Shown piece by piece: positions 1 through 10,570 of a stretch of 64,000 nt of DNA. The position numbers and the translations under genes are program-made. The notes under the pieces were generated by a model. That model was not told where the DNA came from, ran no database searches, and worked only from the letters and a program-made list of their open reading frames with translations. The DNA is from Geotrypetes seraphini (taxonomy: Eukaryota; Chordata; Amphibia; Gymnophiona; Dermophiidae): NCBI RefSeq assembly GCF_902459505.1, contig NC_047094.1:67725006-67789005 (forward strand), in the 5' to 3' direction. How positions within the stretch are numbered: the first letter of the stretch is position 1; the number at the start of each line of letters is the position of its first letter.

Positions 1-1160
1 TGTTAATTACCACATGAAAAAATTAAAATTAAATTACTTGCCGTTAGATTTCAAGGACCAATCATGCCAAAAAATTATGTATCCTTACACACATAGATGC
101 TCATAACATTGACAGACTCTTGCATTCTAGTGTATACTTATGAAGGGAATTTTTAAAAATAAAATTCTGGAATACCCGGAATCTCTTCGAGGCACACCGT
201 TGTGCCTTGACACAAAGTTTGAGAGGCATTGCTCTATCAAATCTTTTGCTTAAAGAAGGCTGGAGGTTGAAAGTGCAAGGGAGACTGGGGCAGTGTTAGA
301 GTGAACAAGTAGAGCTGGAAAGATGAACAAATGAGCAAGGGGGGGTTGGGGGAGGATGAGCAAATGGCTAAAAGGGATAGGAAGGTTGTAAGAGCAAGGG
401 AAATTTGGAGATAACAGTGGACAAGGATGTCTAGAAGGGTAAGAAAGTGAGCAGAAAACAAGCAGGAGAGCCTGGGAGGGTGACAGAAGAATATGCATGT
501 GATAGGGACAACATCATTTAATAGTTTGATCCAGTGGGAGATCAGGAGCAGGCAAGTCCATCCGGTACATTAAGTTGGTAATAGAAAATCATTCTTTTGC
601 ATATGTGGTCACATAAGTCTACAAATGATCTCTTATGAAATATTAATGTGTAGAAATGCATTCCATGACACATTGGCATATACTGGAGCAGAGCTAAAGT
701 GGGAATGGCTCATTCTCTTGTAAATTTATGTGTTTGCATACCTTCATTTACTCCAGATCTCAAGCAAGTGTAAGTGATGGCGCCTGCATTTAAGGCATGG
801 TGTCCTATTCTAGAACTACTCGCCAAGAGTAATTTTATAACTTTTTTCATGTGTAAAAGGGCTTTTATAAATTACCTTATGGAATAATTGTTAGCTCTGT
901 GTGACCCATTTGTAGGCATGGTCTAGGGCAGAGTGTAGAATGAGTAACGGAAATATGCATATTTTTGATAAAATGTATGAGGTTGTACATTTACACCAGC
1001 TTCCAAGCTGCTGTAAGTGTCCACAGCTTCAACCTAGCCATGCATGATGTCTTATTGTTATCCCTAGTGTTTTATAAAGACACACAGGTGCCTGTTTGCC
1101 TTATTAAAATAGGCAGAACAAACTGTTTTTAAATAAATGCCTGGGCAGTTTTTACAAACA
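1..1160. other. Intronic/intergenic DNA, no gene seen
   Basis: Short open frames here have no recognisable domain and biased composition. The stretch from about 600 to 1140 reads like an old, decayed interspersed repeat, but I cannot place its family. It probably lies in a LIPE intron, because the LIPE exons before the catalytic-serine exon are not visible in the window. Confidence 0.5.
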
Positions 1161-1161
1161 T

Positions 1162-1937
1162 GGGGCTAGATTCATCAACCTGCCCGATCCGGGCAGATCC
1201 CACGAATTCTGGAAGTTAAAATATGCAGATGGGGGCGATTGGAAGAACACCCCCCCATCTGCCAGCACGGATCGCTTTTCTGCGATCCCCACGCATGTGC
1301 AGACCATCTGTAGATGGTCTGCGCATGCCTGTCAGAGCCGCAATCTTTTTTTTTTTTTTTTTTAATATATACTTTAAACTTTTTTATTAGTTTTTAGCCC
1401 TGTGAGCCCATGGTTTGTTTGTTTTTTTTAATGTATATATCTTTATTAACAATTGCGAATGGCACATACAACCAGTAGGGAAGAAAGCAGAAACACAAAA
1501 CATGGAGGGCAACAGTAGTGAAGAACAATAACATCAAATGGCTCACTGTAGCAAACCCAAGCTGCTCTAAACCCGTGGGTTAAAACCACGGGCTCGCAGG
1601 GCGGGGAAGGGCAGGAGAGATTCGAGGAAGTCAGGGCAGGAGAACCAGGGCGGCGATGCGGTGAGCCAGCAGGAGAGGGCAGCGAGCAGGGCTTCCAGTC
1701 TCAGAAAGACGTTTTCGATTGGTCCCCAGCAGACCCTTCTTCAATTGATCGGCCAGCCCAGTTGGATCGAGAATTTTGTGTTGTGAATCGCGTCCCTGCC
1801 TACTTTGCATGTGTTTCTCCTCATTTGCATGAACGGATTCGAAGCAGATCACAGGAGAGGTTAGTGAATGGGGCCTGAGGGAAATCGGGTCGCAAACCGA
1901 TTGGTACACAATCGGTTTGCTTTGTGAATCTAGCTCA
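1162..1937. mobile_element. Non-autonomous DNA transposon with short TIRs
   Basis: The left end reads GGGGCTAGATTCATCAAC and the right end is its near reverse complement (TTGTGAATCTAGCTC). The interior is unrelated to any transposase and holds a T-run (about 1347-1365) and a small hairpin around GACCATCTGTAGATGGTC (about 1303). A MITE of about 775 bp is the simplest reading. The superfamily is not fixed, because the target duplication is unclear (perhaps CATG). Confidence 0.55.
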
Positions 1938-2209
1938 TGGTTTTCTAGAGTCTAGAGCGGGCTACTAATGGGTGCATTCTTCCACCCTGCCCCCTCTTCC
2001 AAAACCAGTATTTCTTTTCTTATCTCTTCTCCTAGCTGACACCGACACCAAGGTTGTGGCGCTGGGGCTGGTGTGGGCAATTCTAAGAGGTGTGAAATTT
2101 ACTACAAAGAATGCAGTATTTGTTTATTTAAGCCTACCTTAATCATTTCAATTATACAAAGGAAAAGAAAAATCAATTTAAAGAAATACCAAATCAATGG
2201 AGAAGTTGC

Positions 2210-2340
2210 AGGAAGGATTAGGTTCTTACCTCAATAATCCTCTTTCCTGTAGAACAGCATACGATCCCTTACACCCTGCCTTGTAAGATGTCTGCTATGC
2301 CTGCATTGGTTTGTAGGCTGGGAAGAGAATCCAGTGGCTT
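2210..2340. mobile_element. Possible DIRS-type terminal fragment
   Basis: The segment TTAGGTTCTTACCTCAATAA followed by a TCTTTCCTGTAGAACAGC-like run resembles the internal complementary region of the DIRS element at 10.6-14.5 kb (near 13945-14000). It is short and isolated and is best treated as a fossil terminal-repeat scrap. Weak evidence. Confidence 0.3.
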
Positions 2341-2530
2341 GGCTTGAGGCAGCCAAGGGGAAATTAAAAAAAAAAAAAAAAGATTCCTTCAAATACAGGT
2401 ATAAATGAAATCGATATCAGCACAATTTGTTTTGCTAAGAGCTGTACAAGTGTTAGTGCTGGTTGCACACAGGTAAGTAGTTTATTTCTCCATCATTATT
2501 TATTGCCCTGTTGTTTATTAACTTTTACTT

Positions 2531-2680
2531 AGAAACATGATGGCAGATAAAGGCCAAATAGGCCATCTAGTCTGCCTATCTGCAATAACCATTATCTCTT
2601 TCTCTCTCTAAGAGATCCCACATGCCTATCCTAGGCTTTCTTGAATTCAGACAGTCTTTTGTTTACTATTGCAGAACAGA
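2531..2680 (-). mobile_element. CR1 LINE 3' tail
   Basis: The ATGGCAGATAAAGGCCAAAT run followed by CATCTAGTCTGCC is the antisense 3' end seen again at 18.85, 52.39 and 60.12 kb, the last of which continues into CR1 reverse transcriptase. It is a short 5'-truncated copy. Confidence 0.6.
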
Positions 2681-2814
2681 TCAAATTTATCTGGATCGGG
2701 GAGTTCCCACAACCCCCCCCCCTTGTTTTAATTTCTTCTCCTAGGGGCTATCGCTTGCTTTGAGGAAAGGGAGCGCTGCCTAGAGACACAAGGGGTCAGC
2801 GAGAAGAAAATGAT

Positions 2815-5400
2815 TGATGTGTTCTGCAAGCAACTCGCGAGTTGAGATGCTTAATCCATCCATAAGGAATCGTATACTGTTCTACATGATAGGAGATTAT
2901 CGAGATAAGAACTTAATTCTTCCTTATTTTACTAGAATCTTTTCTTCTAATATGAAAAATCCTGATAAGATAAACAATTTGTTCAAAACTCCATATAACT
3001 ATTCTCACTACAAGTGAATTTTATAGAACAATTAATATATATCATCAATGCTGCTATCCCACCACCACAAAATGCATGTCAGTCTAAACAGGAAAATTTC
3101 ACTGTTCAAATAGAAAAGTCCAATCAATCCGTATAGTCACTTAGCTGTGTCTTTTGTCCATAAGATCACCATTATAAAGTTGCTTCTTCATAAAAAAAGG
3201 ATGAATTATGTTAATTCATTGATTACCTTAATGAAGTAAACCCTAACATTAAATTTGAAAATAGATATGATCATGCGCACATTCAGTTTTTGGACCTTGA
3301 TATACATTTTTCTATTCAGCGTGGGTTTATTACATCCTTATATAGAAAAAAGACACTGTATTACATTATACAAGTTACCCTCCTGAAGCCCTAAAAGATA
3401 ATATACCAATGGGCCAATTTTTGCATACCCAACGATTATGGTCAACTGATCGTGAATTTAAACATCAAGCAAAAATAATGGCTCAAAGATTTGTGAAGAG
3501 GGGTTACCCTCAGCACATTATTGAAAAGAGCCTTTTAAAGGGCCTTATATTCACAAAGTGAATGGAAACATTTTGGAAGAGAAAGAAAGGATTTGACTAC
3601 TAATGATGATAGTTACATGTGTACTTCCTTTTTTTTCTAAGTCTTACCAAGTATGTAATATTATTTTTTTTAAAAAAATTGGCATATAGTTAGCATGCAC
3701 CCACAACTGATACAGTATCCACAATTTGTATATAAAAGGAGTCACAATCTTGGAGAAATTTTTAAAGCATCCAATAAGTAAACACATTAGCTTCTGGTCA
3801 TCGCTGTGGGAGTTGTGCTTACTATATGTAATGTTTTGAGATAAAATCCTTGAATGTTCCAAATAACCAACACATTTTATTTGAAGTCTCACAAAGATTG
3901 TAATAGTTCTTGGGTGGTATACAGTACAACTACATGATGGGAGGGCTGGTAATGGGTGAAAGTAGCCTAGAGAAGGACTAGGGGGTACTGGTAGACAAGA
4001 CAATGAAACCGTCGGTACAGTGCGCAGCGGCCTCTAAGAAGGTGAACAGAATGCCAGGTATTATCAAGAAAGGTATTACAACCAGAACGAAGGAAGTTAT
4101 CCTGCCGTTGTATCGGGTAATGGTGCGCCCACATCTGGAGTACTGCATCAGTATTGGTCGCCGTACCTTAAGAAGGAAATGGCGATACTCGAGAGGGTTC
4201 AGAAAAGAGATTGATAAAAGGTATGGAAAACCTTTCATATGCTGAAAGATTGGAGAAACTGGGGCTCTTTTCCCTGGAGAAGCGGAGACTTAGAGGGGAC
4301 ATGATAGAGACTTTCAAGATCATGAAGGGCATAGAGAAAGTGGAGAGAGACAGATTCGTCAAACTTTTGAAAACTACAAAAATGAGAGGGCATTCGGAAA
4401 AATTAAAAGGGGACAGATTCAGAACCAATGCTAGGAAGTTGTTCTTCACCCAGAGGGTGGTGGACACCTGGAATGCGCTTCCAGAGGAGGTGGTAGGACA
4501 GAGTACAGTATTGGGTTTCAAGAAAAGATTAGATGCTTTCCTGAAGGAAAAGAGAATAGAAGGGTATAGATAGAGGATTACTATATAGGTCCTGGACGGG
4601 CCGCCGCGTGAACGGACTGCTGGGCATAATGGACCTCTGGTCTGACCCAGCAGAGGCACTGCTTATGTTCTTATATGGTAAATACTACATTGGGCATACA
4701 GTACTCAATGTAAAATAAAAAGATGTATTGCTGAACATTTAAGCAATATTAGAACATGCAGATTGGACACTCCATTGCGTCAACACTGAATTCAATATGG
4801 TCATTTAATTTCTGACTTATGATTTGTGGCCAGAGGGGGTGATTATACTTAAATTTTGTCTTACAAAGAAGAATGATTCATTTGTAATTGCAAAATGATT
4901 CCCCCGATGAATTGAATAGGGAGATAGAATGGCCCGTAGTATGAACCTGTTAGCTATAATGAATAGGTAGCTGAATAATTATATTGTGCCAATTTTTGAT
5001 TGGGTATCTTGTGGAATAGAAAGAAGATGTATTTGAAGTCCATTTATTACATATGAGCGAAGGTTTCAATGCTTGATGAGATTTGGATTGCTGTGATGCT
5101 AATGTTTGCATCTTTTGACTGTTAGTGAGTCAAATCATTGATGGTAATCAGGATTCCCTAACTATATGTAGCCTTTTTGCATATTTGTATAAGTGTTACA
5201 GGGTTTGTATGATTGGATGCATTAATGCTATTTATTTAATGTTCAATATACTACAATATCCATATGTTTATATATTTCTGTGTATTTGTTTGAATGTGAT
5301 GTTAGATAATGGGTCATTCCATCTTAAGAAAATTTTTTGAAACACATGCCGAGTTGAGGAAAAGATGGATTTATAATTATGGAATGATTCGCTTTTTACT
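2815..5400 (+). mobile_element. Penelope-like retroelement (PLE), split by a CR1
   Basis: Conceptual + strand reading shows the C-terminal reverse-transcriptase block typical of Penelope-like elements: FLDLDIHF, then LYRKKT, then MGQFLHTQRLW and RGYPQHIIEKSLLK (about 3285-3535), then a KNWHI block (about 3677). Beyond the CR1 insert it resumes with KYYIGHT (about 4679) and an AEHLSNIRT-like block, the GIY-YIG endonuclease start. PLEs copy themselves by target-primed reverse transcription using this RT plus GIY-YIG pair. The copy is old, disrupted in several places and lacks the N-terminal RT core. A CR1 lies inside it at about 3937-4675. Family assignment rests on motif recall, not a search. 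Confidence 0.72.
3937..4675 (+). mobile_element. CR1 LINE, 3' part, nested in PLE
   Basis: It encodes the C-terminal end of CR1 reverse transcriptase: RPHLEYC, LGLFSLEKRRLRGDMIE, RGHSEKLKGDRFRTNAR and RVVDTWNALPEEVVGQ (4003-4573). The frame shifts once between about 4150 and 4215. The 3' UTR ends in the CR1 terminus GCTTATGTTCTTA. The copy is 5'-truncated. PLE sequence continues on both sides, so this is the younger element. Confidence 0.88.
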
Positions 5401-5439
5401 TCGATGACAGAACTTTGTGGATATCAAACATTGTTCTTT

Positions 5440-6835
5440 ATCTCTACTTCAGTTTTTGAGGACAGAACATATTTTTTATGAACTGTGACTTTATAATGGT
5501 GATATTATGGACAAAAGACACATTGCTATCATGCACAACCACAGCTAAGTGATATATTGATTGGTCGGACTTTTTCACTTGAACAGTGAAATTTGCCTGT
5601 TCAGATTTATGGCATGCATTTTTGGTGGTGGGATAGCAACACTGATATGTATCGATATTAATTAAGAACATAAGAACATAAGAAGTTGCCTCCACTGGGT
5701 CAGACCAGAGGTCCATCTCACCCAGCGGTCCGCTCCCGCGGCGGCCCATCAGGTCCGTGACCTGTGAAGTGGTCTCTGACCATTCCTATAACCTACCTCA
5801 AGTTCTATCTGTACCCCTCTATCCCCTTATCCTCCAGGAACCTATCCAAACCCTTCTTGAACCCCTGTACAGAGTTCTGGCCTATCACATCCTCCGGAAG
5901 CGCGTTCCATGTGTCCACCACCCTCTGGGTAAAAAAGAACCTCCTAGCATTTGTTCTAAACCTGTCCCCTTTCAATTTCTCCGAGTGACCCCTAGTGCTT
6001 GTGGCTCCCCACAGTTTGAAGAATCTGTCCTTATTTACTTTCTCTATGTCCTTAAGGATTTTGAAGGTCTCTATCATGTCCCCTCTAAGTCTCCTCTTTT
6101 CCAGGGAGAACATCCCCAGCATTTTTAACCTGTCAGCGTATGACAATTTTTCCATACCTTTTATCAGTTTAGTTGCCCTCCTCTGCACTCCCTCGAGTAC
6201 CGCCATGTCCTTCTTGAGGTACGGCGACCAGTATTGAACACAGTACTCCAGGTGCGGGCGCACCATCGCGCGATACAGTGGCATGATGACTTCCTTCGTC
6301 CTGGTTGTGATAACCTTTTTGATGATGCCCAGCATTCTGTTTGCTTTCTTTGAGGCTGTCGCACATTGTGCCGATGGTTTCAGTGATGTGTCGACCATCA
6401 CCCCCAGGTCCCTTTCAAGGTTATTCACCCCTAGCAGTGTTCCCCCCATTTTGTAGCTGAACATCGGGTTCTTTTTCCCTACATGCATGACCTTGCATTT
6501 CTCTACGTTAAAACTCATTTGCCACTTTTTTGCCCAGTCTTCCAGTCTCGTTAGGTCCCTTTGCAGGTCTTCACAGTCTGCCGTGTTTCTAACCCTGCTG
6601 CAGAGTTTGGTGTCATCAGCAAATTTGATAACCTCACATTTCGTCCCTGTCTCCAGATCGTTAATAAATATATTGAAGAGTAGAGGTCCCAGCACCGACC
6701 CCTGTGGAGCTCCGCTCGTGACCCATTGCCAATTTTTCTATAAATTCACTTGTGGTGAGAATAGTTTATATGGAGTTTTGAGCAAACTGTTTATCTTATC
6801 AGGATTTTTCATATTAGAAAAAAAATTCTAATAAA
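5440..6835 (-). mobile_element. Second PLE copy, inverted relative to the first
   Basis: Positions 5470-5662 are the reverse complement of 3040-3190, and 6734-6832 are the reverse complement of about 2930-3030. Together they form a partial second copy of the same Penelope-like element in the opposite direction. A CR1 (5664-6733) separates the two pieces. Inverted and partial multi-copy arrangements are a known habit of Penelope elements. The sense of the copy is -. Confidence 0.75.
5664..6733 (-). mobile_element. CR1 LINE, 3' RT part, well preserved
   Basis: A 296-codon open frame (6695 down to 5805) covers the last part of CR1 reverse transcriptase. It begins at LFNIFINDLE, has the FADDTKL active-site motif, and ends in the LEDKGIEGYR C-terminus. 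The 3' end is the AAGAACATAAGAACATAAG tandem (antisense) at 5664. It has no stop over nearly 900 bases, so it is the youngest-looking CR1 here. It is 5'-truncated at about 6733 and inserted in the inverted PLE copy. Confidence 0.9.
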
Positions 6836-6839
6836 ATAA

Positions 6840-7200
6840 ATTATATTGGCAACTTTTAGGTGATATTTAGTTTTAAGTGCAATTTAATAATTTCCCTATT
6901 ATATTTGGTGCATCATAATATAGTGAATGGAGTTTGCTTTATTGTTAATGATATCTAAACTTATTAGTTTAATATAATAAATTATACACTCCTTTTGTAA
7001 CTCTTCCTGCCTAACAAGTCTGGTGGGTAGCAGCCCAGCGTCATTTCTGGTAGGAGGTTAAGGGTTATTATATATCCTTATCGGTAAGGATCACACTTTT
7101 GTCTATTTATGGATTCTAAATGTTATTAAATTTTAAAAGGTCTTAAACATGGTGTATATTATGTACAAGGTGCAGTTTTGCAAAAGGTGCTAAATTGCTT
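6840..7200. other. AT-rich DNA, nothing recognised
   Basis: No coding, repeat or structural signal that I can support. Confidence 0.5.
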
Positions 7201-7201
7201 G

Positions 7202-7366
7202 TTCTTTCTTAAGAGAAATCAATCCCTAATGGTACTATGCATGCACAGTAGCGGCAGGGGGGAAGGCATGCACTGCTATTTCTAGATAAGAATGAAGTGG
7301 TAAGGTTATGCATGGGTATGTGTGCATGCATGGTACCATTAGGGATTGATGTCTCTTAAGAAAGAA
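7202..7366. mobile_element. Foldback MITE, about 45 bp arms
   Basis: The left arm (7202-7245, containing AATCAATCCCTAATGGTAC) and the right arm (7320-7366) are near-perfect reverse complements around a loop of about 75 bp. No coding capacity. A target duplication is not clear. Confidence 0.7.
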
Positions 7367-7378
7367 GCAGAGTTCATT

Positions 7379-7575
7379 AGGGAAAGGGAATGGGACTTGT
7401 ATACCGCCTTTTTTGTGGTTACACATTCAAAGCGGTTTACATATTTACAGGTATTTATTTGTATCTGGGGCAATGGAGGATTAAGTGATCTTGCTCAGGG
7501 TCACAAGGAGCAGTGCTGGGATTCGAACCCCCAACCTCAGGGTGCTAAGGCAGCAGCTCTACCACTAGGTTCACT
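7379..7575 (-). mobile_element. tRNA-derived SINE
   Basis: On the - strand there is a pol III B-box-like GGGTTCGAATCCCAG (about 7519-7533). It is followed by a body ending in a GTATACAAGTCCCATTCCC-type tail, which is also the tail of the + strand SINE at 28128-28316. It lies about 200 bp before a LIPE exon. Confidence 0.7.
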
Positions 7576-7777
7576 AAGGTATGCAGAATGTGCTTACATG
7601 GGAGCTCACTGGATCTTACCCAAAGAGACCCCAGCATTTGTTGAAATTATTGGAGCTCTACAGAAATCTATTGGTGCCTTGGTCCAGCGTTCCCATGCAC
7701 ATCTCTGCCTTGCAAACATGAGTGCATGTCTGTGTGTGCCTTTGTCTGACTTTCCCTTAATGCTTTCCTTCCTACAG

Positions 7778-8005
7778 GAGCTACAGGAGAGCGGATCTGT
7801 CTGGCAGGTGATAGTGCTGGAGGAAATCTCTGTATCACAGTGTCTATGCGAGCTGCCTCATATGGCATTCGCATGCCAGATGGGATCATGGCTGCATATC
7901 CAGCAACTTTACTTCAAGCTACAGCATCACCCTCACGTCTGCTGACACTCATGGATCCACTACTCCCCCTCAGTGTTCTTTCTAAGTGCCTCAGTGCTTA
8001 TGCAG
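7778..8005 (+). CDS. LIPE: Hormone-sensitive lipase, catalytic-serine exon (partial gene)
   Basis: LIPE hydrolyses diacylglycerol, cholesteryl and retinyl esters at the lipid droplet and cytosol. This exon encodes [15 protein letters not shown], with the nucleophile Ser in GDSAG, then [15 protein letters not shown] and [19 protein letters not shown], very close to the mammalian enzyme as I recall it. The acceptor is CTTCCTACAG ending at 7777 and the donor is GCAG|gtaaca at 8006. The exon begins with the last two bases of a Gly codon and ends with the first base of one, so it joins in frame to 17192. A second AG nine bases downstream (7786) could serve as an in-frame alternative acceptor. Upstream exons (HGGG oxyanion-hole exon, N-terminal domain) are not found in 1-7777 and are presumed to lie before the window. 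Confidence 0.95.
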
Positions 8006-8276
8006 GTAACAGGAGATGCCCCTACTCTCAGCAAGTGTCCTCTCCAACTAACTTAGGGGATTGTTCTTTAATCGGGCTCCCCCTTTAGGTAATCTAGTGC
8101 TGCATGGTGAAAGTCCATAATGGCATCTGGGTGCCCGGATTCTGTTATAAAATATTATAACAACCTGGCATTGGCATTCCTACAGTGGGTGGGTACAAGA
8201 AGATTCTCCCTAAGTGATTGGATGTCTCAACTCATCCCCCTGCTCTCTGTACCTTTTAACCTTCTTTTAGTTATTT

Positions 8277-8405
8277 GCTGGCAGCAAGCAGTGACTTGTA
8301 CTCACTGCTTCTATTGGTCCCAAACCTTCCCTCTGTTTTTCCACCTATACGGAAACAGGAAGTTGAATCAGAGGGAAGCTCAGGATCCACACAATTGTGA
8401 GACAC
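8277..8405. repeat. Imperfect palindrome with GGAAACAGGAAGT centre
   Basis: GCTGGCAGCAAGCAGTG on the left pairs with CACTGCTTACTGCTGGC on the right, and CTTCCCTCTG pairs with CAGAGGGAAG inside. The off-centre core GGAAACAGGAAGTTG (8351-8365) recurs in other palindromes of the window. Probably the interior of a decayed MITE. Confidence 0.5.
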
Positions 8406-8479
8406 TGCTTACTGCTGGCAAAGAATTGAAGGGTTAAAAGATATGGAGGGGCGGGGGTTGGAGTTGAAGATGTTGAAAT

Positions 8480-8747
8480 TAGAGAATGACACAGTGACAA
8501 AATTCATCACCGTTCCCGTCCCCGTGGATAACCGCGGGAAATAATTCCATGTAATTTTGTAGTGTCTATTTCAACCTCAGTCCTTCTACCCCAGCATTCT
8601 TCAACGCAAATCTTGAGGGTCAGTGGTTGTGGCCATTCATACTCTGATTCTTCCCTCTCTCCTTAAAAAATGACATGAAGATGGTTTCCCGCAGTTATCC
8701 GCGGGGACGGGAACGGGGATTAATTTTTTTCACCGTGTCATTCTCTA
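8480..8747. mobile_element. hAT-like MITE (TAGAGAATGAC family)
   Basis: The TIRs are TAGAGAATGACACAGTGA and TCACCGTGTCATTCTCTA-like at the right, followed inward by GGGAACGG/CCGTTCCC-rich arms. An 8 bp target duplication GTTGAAAT flanks it exactly (8472-8479 and 8748-8755). The 8 bp duplication points to the hAT superfamily. Related copies occur at 37484, 52661 and 54883. Confidence 0.85.
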
Positions 8748-8755
8748 GTTGAAAT

Positions 8756-10258
8756 GTCTGCTGGAAAGGGGAGGAAGGAGAGACACTGGTAGACTTCACC
8801 TGGCAAGGCTTGGGGAACTGCTCTACTGTACAAAATGGAGGATTAGGGTGGTAGCCCCTCAGGTTCTATACTCTTCTTCTGCCACGGCCTGACTTTGGAT
8901 ATGAACTAAATAACAATTGTAACCCAACTCCTAGAGATGGAAAACATGGCCCAAGGCACTTTCACTCTTATCAGATAAAAGGAGGGACTAGAAAAGTTAT
9001 TGACATGAATGGTTGGTGAGCAGGGTTCTGTTCTGTGTGTGAGAGAAAGAGAGAGGTGACAGGCACCTGGAATAGGGAGAGAGGGATTGGATGTGCAAGA
9101 GGAGGAGCAGTGTCCTTCACATTCAGATCTTCTCTCCAGATCCTCCATTTCTATCTCTTCCCTATCTCTCCACTTCTCTGTCCAAAACCCTTTTCAAGAA
9201 GAAATATTTTCTGAGTCTACCCTCCTCCCTTTGATCTTTTGTAGTGCATTCTTTCCTCTCAAATAGGTTAGTTTGTTGGGATGGCTCAGTAGTAGTATCG
9301 TACCAAGCAGAAGGTCCCCAGTTCCATATTGGTTATATGTCTTCAAGAATGGGACAATTCATCATGGGATGTTTCATCGCAGCTGCGCTAAATTGTTCCA
9401 TGAGTTTATGAACTGGAAGCCTCAGGCAAACAAGCTCTGCAGGGCTCACTTTGCTGATTGCCATAATGTTTCTTCCTCGCACCCAATCTCTTAAATAAAA
9501 CATCAGAATTTGTGCAGTCCTCTCCAGTATCAAATTCTAAGCACCCTCCTTTCCGTCCTTGAATCCCCCTCACCATGCACTTGTAACTCCAGCAGCCTGT
9601 CAAGGATTTCTGTTCAATCACTGTTGTGGTCAGCCTTAATTAAAGATCCTTCTTCCTGGTACCTCCTATTTGATAGCATCACTCTTCACGATTCTCATTT
9701 CCTTCTGTGACAAAATGGAAGTGATGGGAAGGACAAGTGCGGGGTTTTGGCTTGGAATATCCAAAGCACTTCAGTGCTGGAATAGATGGTGGGAATCACC
9801 CCCCTAAATGCAGAATAAGATGGATTGCGGACATGAAGGAGAGGGGGAGGGAAGAATTTTATTTGGGCGGATTGCATTGCCCCCAAACACTGAATTGACC
9901 GACCATGGGGAGGGGAGATTGTTTGGGTTTTTTTATACCATGTTCATCACGGCACGATTCATGGGACAGTATTGAAACAGCTGTGATGAAACAACCGCGA
10001 TGAATCGTTCTAGAGTCATCTCTCCATGTACATCCCAGCATCTCTCTGTCTACTGCCTTATCACACTGTTTGTTACCACTATCATGACCATACTGAGACC
10101 TCAGTTGGTATATATTGGTATTTCATCACACATATATAGTGTTTTTTGGATTTTTACTACTCAAGTGAATGTTTCTGGATTGCCCCCTCCCCCCCAATTG
10201 AATCTTAGCTGCTAAGTATCCAGTGGCCACTCGGGCTTTCTTCAATCACTGCTCCCTC
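8756..10258. other. LIPE intron, mostly unassigned
   Basis: No exon is supported. A tRNA-like GGGATGGCTCAGTAGTAG at about 9278 followed by AGAAGGTCCCCAGTTCC looks like the head of a tRNA-type SINE (about 9275-9335). The rest is unassigned. Confidence 0.4.
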
Positions 10259-10347
10259 AGTGACTTAATTTGTAAGTGCCATTGCTGGTAATCCACTGTG
10301 AGATTTAAGGTGGATTACCAGCAATGGTACTTATAAATTAAGTCACT
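10259..10347. mobile_element. 89 bp hairpin MITE
   Basis: The arms 10259-10298 (starting AGTGACTTAATTTGTAAGTG) and 10309-10347 are near-perfect reverse complements with a loop of about 10 bp. No coding capacity. Confidence 0.65.
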
Positions 10348-10570
10348 AATGTCAGTTTTGTGGGGGGTTACCAGTATTAATGTATGCATTGCAGAGTCTG
10401 AATAGGCATATATTGGAAGGTTTTTTTTATACCAATGAAGTAAACTCCCCCATTAATTCCAATCTCTATAATAAGAGTGAAAGTTGGATTCTGAGGTTAT
10501 TTCCTCCCTTTTGTCTTTCATATTCTCTGGCATACTGTATTCTGTTTGACTATTTGAATGTTCTTATGCA

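Noticed and set aside
5305-5330. Shared GGTCATTCCAT repeat with 47800
   Set aside because: Match too short to define a family or borders.
5805-6695. 296-codon - strand frame as a host gene
   Set aside because: It is the 3' reverse-transcriptase part of a young CR1 with the family tail.
7346-7945. 199-codon frame overlapping the LIPE exon
   Set aside because: It is out of the LIPE frame and runs through a SINE; the LIPE reading with GDSAG and proper splice sites is decisive.
9275-9335. tRNA gene
   Set aside because: A-box-like start but no closed cloverleaf or acceptor stem; more likely a SINE head.
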